NCBI GenBank assembly: GCA_038531745.1
Contig: JBCBBJ010000005.1
Location: forward strand, 124,001-188,000
Origin: CALLPQ01 sp038531745
Lineage (GTDB): Bacteria; Pseudomonadota; Alphaproteobacteria; Caulobacterales; Parvularculaceae
DNA length: 64,000 bases
Direction of reading: 5' to 3'
Shown: positions 61,997-64,000 of the stretch, in pieces
How the letters are laid out: each line of letters begins with the position of its first letter
How positions within the stretch are numbered: the stretch's first letter is position 1
Notes under the pieces: generated by a model
Seen by the model: the letters and a program-made list of their open reading frames with translations, nothing else
Told to the model about the DNA's origin: nothing
Database searches by the model: none
Program-made: the position numbers and the translations under genes

Positions 61997-63904
61997 ATGT
62001 CTTCGGTTTCCCCTCAGCTCTCCGCGCCCGGTGATACTGCGCCTAAAGCCGTTGTCGCGGACCAACCGGGTGCTTTGCTGGCCCGGCTGTGGCAGGACTT
62101 TCTATCGCGCTATACCGCGCGATTGGTCCTGGCGTTTGCGGCCATGATTGTGCTCGCGGTTACGGTCAGCCTCATTCCGCTGATTATCGAAACGATTAAT
62201 GCTGCGCTTCTTACTCCGCGAGGGGCGACCGGCTCTTATGCCGATCAGGCGGCGACGCCGCGCGCTGCATCCCTTTTGTCACCCGATCTTGATACGCTGA
62301 TTGCGTGGGGGCCGTTTGTGTTGCCCCTCGTCGGGCTTGTCTATGCGGGGGCGCAATATACCCAATCACGCCTCAGCCTCAGCGCGGCCTATGATACCCT
62401 GCGCGATATCCAGACGCGGTTGTTCGACCATTTTCTGACCCTCGACCTTAGCCAGCAACGGGCTGAGCCATCGGGTGCCCTGGCCTCGCGGTTTACCAAC
62501 GATATCCAGATCATGCGCGAGACCTTGACCCGCGTGACCAATGGCGCGCGCGATGGGCTGCAGGCGCTGGGGTTAATCGGTGTTATGATCTTTTACGACG
62601 GATTTTTGCTGCTGGCGATTGTGGGTGTCTACGCGCTTGCTGCGTGGCCGCTCGCCCGGCTTGGCAAATCCTTGCGCCAGGCGGCAAGCCGGGCCCAGGC
62701 CTCAACCGCTGATCTATCGGCCCAATTGGTGCAACAGGTTGCTGGTGCCACCATGGTCAAAAGCTATCAATTGGAGGACAGCCAGCGCACGCGTCTCGGC
62801 ACGCTTTTTGATCAACGCACAGCAACGCTAAAACGTGCTGGCTTCCTGCGGGCCATGAATGAGCCGCTTATCTTTTTTGTGGGCACCATTGCCATCGGGT
62901 TCGTAGTCATGATCATCGGCTTACGGATTAAAAGCGGTGCCCTCGATGCCCCGGCCGTTACAGGGTTTATCGTGGCGCTCCTTCTTCTGTCGCAACCCGC
63001 GCGTGGGCTCTCCACCCTTTATGCCGTGGTGCAGGAGGGGATGGCCGCCTTTGGCCGGGTGACGCATGTGCTTGATCGTACCGCCCATGTGCACGCGGCG
63101 CCGGGGGCAAAACCCTTGCAGATTACACAAGCTGGCATTGCCTTTGAGGATATATCTTTTGCCTATGACACCCCTAACCGCGAAACGGAGGAAAATACAC
63201 CGGCATTGCGCGATGTCTCCTTTACGGTGGCGCCGGGCCAAACGGTTGCAATTGTTGGGGCGTCGGGCGCTGGCAAGTCGACGGTACTCTCCCTCCTCCA
63301 GCGGTTTTATGATCCTCAGCATGGACGTATACTGATCGATGGGCAGGATATCCGCGATTATACCCTTGAGAGTGTGCGGAGCGCGATCGCGTTTGTGAGT
63401 CAGGACCCGGTGCTGTTCCAATCAACAATTGCAGAAAATATCGGTTTTGGCCGCGCCGGGGCAACGCGCGCCCACATTGAGGCGGCAGCAAAAAATGCCG
63501 ATGCAGATTATTTTATTCGGGCGTTGAGCGCAGGTTATGAAACGGGCCTTGCCGAGGCTGGGGCGAGCCTTTCCGGTGGTCAGCGTCAACGCCTCGCGCT
63601 TGCCCGCGCATTCCTAAAAGATGCGCCGATCCTGTTGCTTGATGAGCCCACGGCAGCGCTCGATGCGGCATCGGAAGATGCGGTCAAGGTGGCGCTCACG
63701 CGGCTTACGGCGGGGCGCACCACACTGATTGTTGCTCACCGGCTCAGCACCATTAGCGATGCAGATATGATCCTTGTGATGGACCAAGGACGCATGGTTG
63801 AACGCGGTACCCATGATACCCTTAAATCACAAAATGGGCCCTATGCGGACTTTCTTCGCCGCCAGAATGCGGTCCCTATTCCCGGTTCAATATCCGGTCC
63901 GTGA
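61997..63904 (+). CDS. MsbA-like ABC exporter, fused permease-ATPase
   Basis: 635 residues from the ATG at 61997; the frame is open to 61859 but that text lacks family likeness. A six-helix membrane domain (LVLAFAAMIVLAVTVSLIPL onward) with the coupling text FDHFLTLDLSQQRAEPSG is followed by an ATPase with Walker A GASGAGKST (421-429), signature LSGGQRQRLALARAFL, Walker B ILLLDEPTAALD and the switch His in VAHRLST. Divergent placement beside lipid A genes fits an MsbA-like lipid A flippase, which remains an inference. Confidence 0.9.
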   Translation: MSSVSPQLSAPGDTAPKAVVADQPGALLARLWQDFLSRYTARLVLAFAAMIVLAVTVSLIPLIIETINAALLTPRGATGSYADQAATPRAASLLSPDLDTLIAWGPFVLPLVGLVYAGAQYTQSRLSLSAAYDTLRDIQTRLFDHFLTLDLSQQRAEPSGALASRFTNDIQIMRETLTRVTNGARDGLQALGLIGVMIFYDGFLLLAIVGVYALAAWPLARLGKSLRQAASRAQASTADLSAQLVQQVAGATMVKSYQLEDSQRTRLGTLFDQRTATLKRAGFLRAMNEPLIFFVGTIAIGFVVMIIGLRIKSGALDAPAVTGFIVALLLLSQPARGLSTLYAVVQEGMAAFGRVTHVLDRTAHVHAAPGAKPLQITQAGIAFEDISFAYDTPNRETEENTPALRDVSFTVAPGQTVAIVGASGAGKSTVLSLLQRFYDPQHGRILIDGQDIRDYTLESVRSAIAFVSQDPVLFQSTIAENIGFGRAGATRAHIEAAAKNADADYFIRALSAGYETGLAEAGASLSGGQRQRLALARAFLKDAPILLLDEPTAALDAASEDAVKVALTRLTAGRTTLIVAHRLSTISDADMILVMDQGRMVERGTHDTLKSQNGPYADFLRRQNAVPIPGSISGP

Positions 63905-64000
63905 GAAGCCGCCCCCACCACGTGGAAAGAAACGCCGCCTTGATGGCAACGGGGTCGTAACCATCATCAATCCACCGCAAAAAGGCGTCTTTATCGTCCA
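63876..64000 (-). CDS. C-terminal fragment of unidentified gene
   Basis: About 41 residues on the minus strand, continuing beyond the window edge. Readable text includes DKDAFLRWIDDGYDP and FLSTWWGRLLTD. I do not recognise the family. Its stop lies inside the 3' end of the ABC exporter gene, a 29-base convergent overlap. Confidence 0.4.
   Translation of the reverse strand, partial: DDKDAFLRWIDDGYDPVAIKAAFLSTWWGRLLTDRILNRE

Overview
The window looks like chromosomal DNA of a GC-rich alphaproteobacterium. The evidence is a redox two-component cluster of the RegB/RegA (ActS/ActR) type beside a SenC/Sco gene, a CenR-type regulator, Coq7 and UbiD ubiquinone enzymes, an intracellular PHB depolymerase, a divergent polysaccharide deacetylase beside RppH, a CC0125-type lipoprotein and a lipid A gene run (DUF374-waaA-lpxK-lpxL). 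I cannot fix the order or genus. I saw no rRNA, tRNA, CRISPR array or intact insertion sequence.

Layout: 0-6.2 kb holds the end of holA, an AmpG-like transporter with a lipoprotein, an adenosine-kinase-like PfkB enzyme, a membrane-anchored hydrolase and an overlapping dsbB-coq7 pair. 6.2-7.2 kb is a chimeric gene: an IS1595-transposase-like N-terminal helix-turn-helix joined in frame to an RTX calcium-binding repeat domain. 7.4-12 kb has phaZ and the sco/regB/regA cluster. 12.2-21 kb carries an M16 protease, an APH-like kinase, and an ABC ATPase with a giant ABC-permease/M1-aminopeptidase fusion. 21-26.1 kb is the least familiar part: a second RTX protein, a T5orf172 (GIY-YIG-like) protein with a membrane tail, a repeat/coiled-coil protein with a PD-(D/E)XK-like nuclease core, and a four-helix membrane protein. 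26-29.6 kb has nrdA behind a paired NrdR-box promoter and a lone ABC ATPase.

29.7-41 kb has a CHCC zinc-finger protein, an S9 peptidase, ftsK, decayed remnants of a LemA/DUF2207 locus, amt, leuA, a UbiH-family hydroxylase and a retropepsin-like protease. 41-47.7 kb has a MotA/OmpA-type operon, a fused ManC-AGE sugar enzyme, cenR and an L,D-transpeptidase. 47.7-54.1 kb has yggS, a ThiE/TenI homologue, the polysaccharide deacetylase, rppH, tusA, and a Sel1 plus beta-helix secreted pair. 54.5-64 kb has a lipoprotein, ubiD, a PGPGW membrane protein, the lipid A operon and a divergent MsbA-like exporter.

Most genes serve the envelope (lipid A, LPS core, peptidoglycan, disulfide formation, protein export), quinone-linked respiration and its redox control, and DNA replication or segregation. 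The most unusual items are the transposase-RTX chimera, the nuclease/membrane gene pair at 22.9-26.1 kb, a ~160-170 bp palindromic repeat present in two convergent intergenic gaps (21.0 and 46.1 kb), and the LemA/DUF2207 relics near 35 kb.
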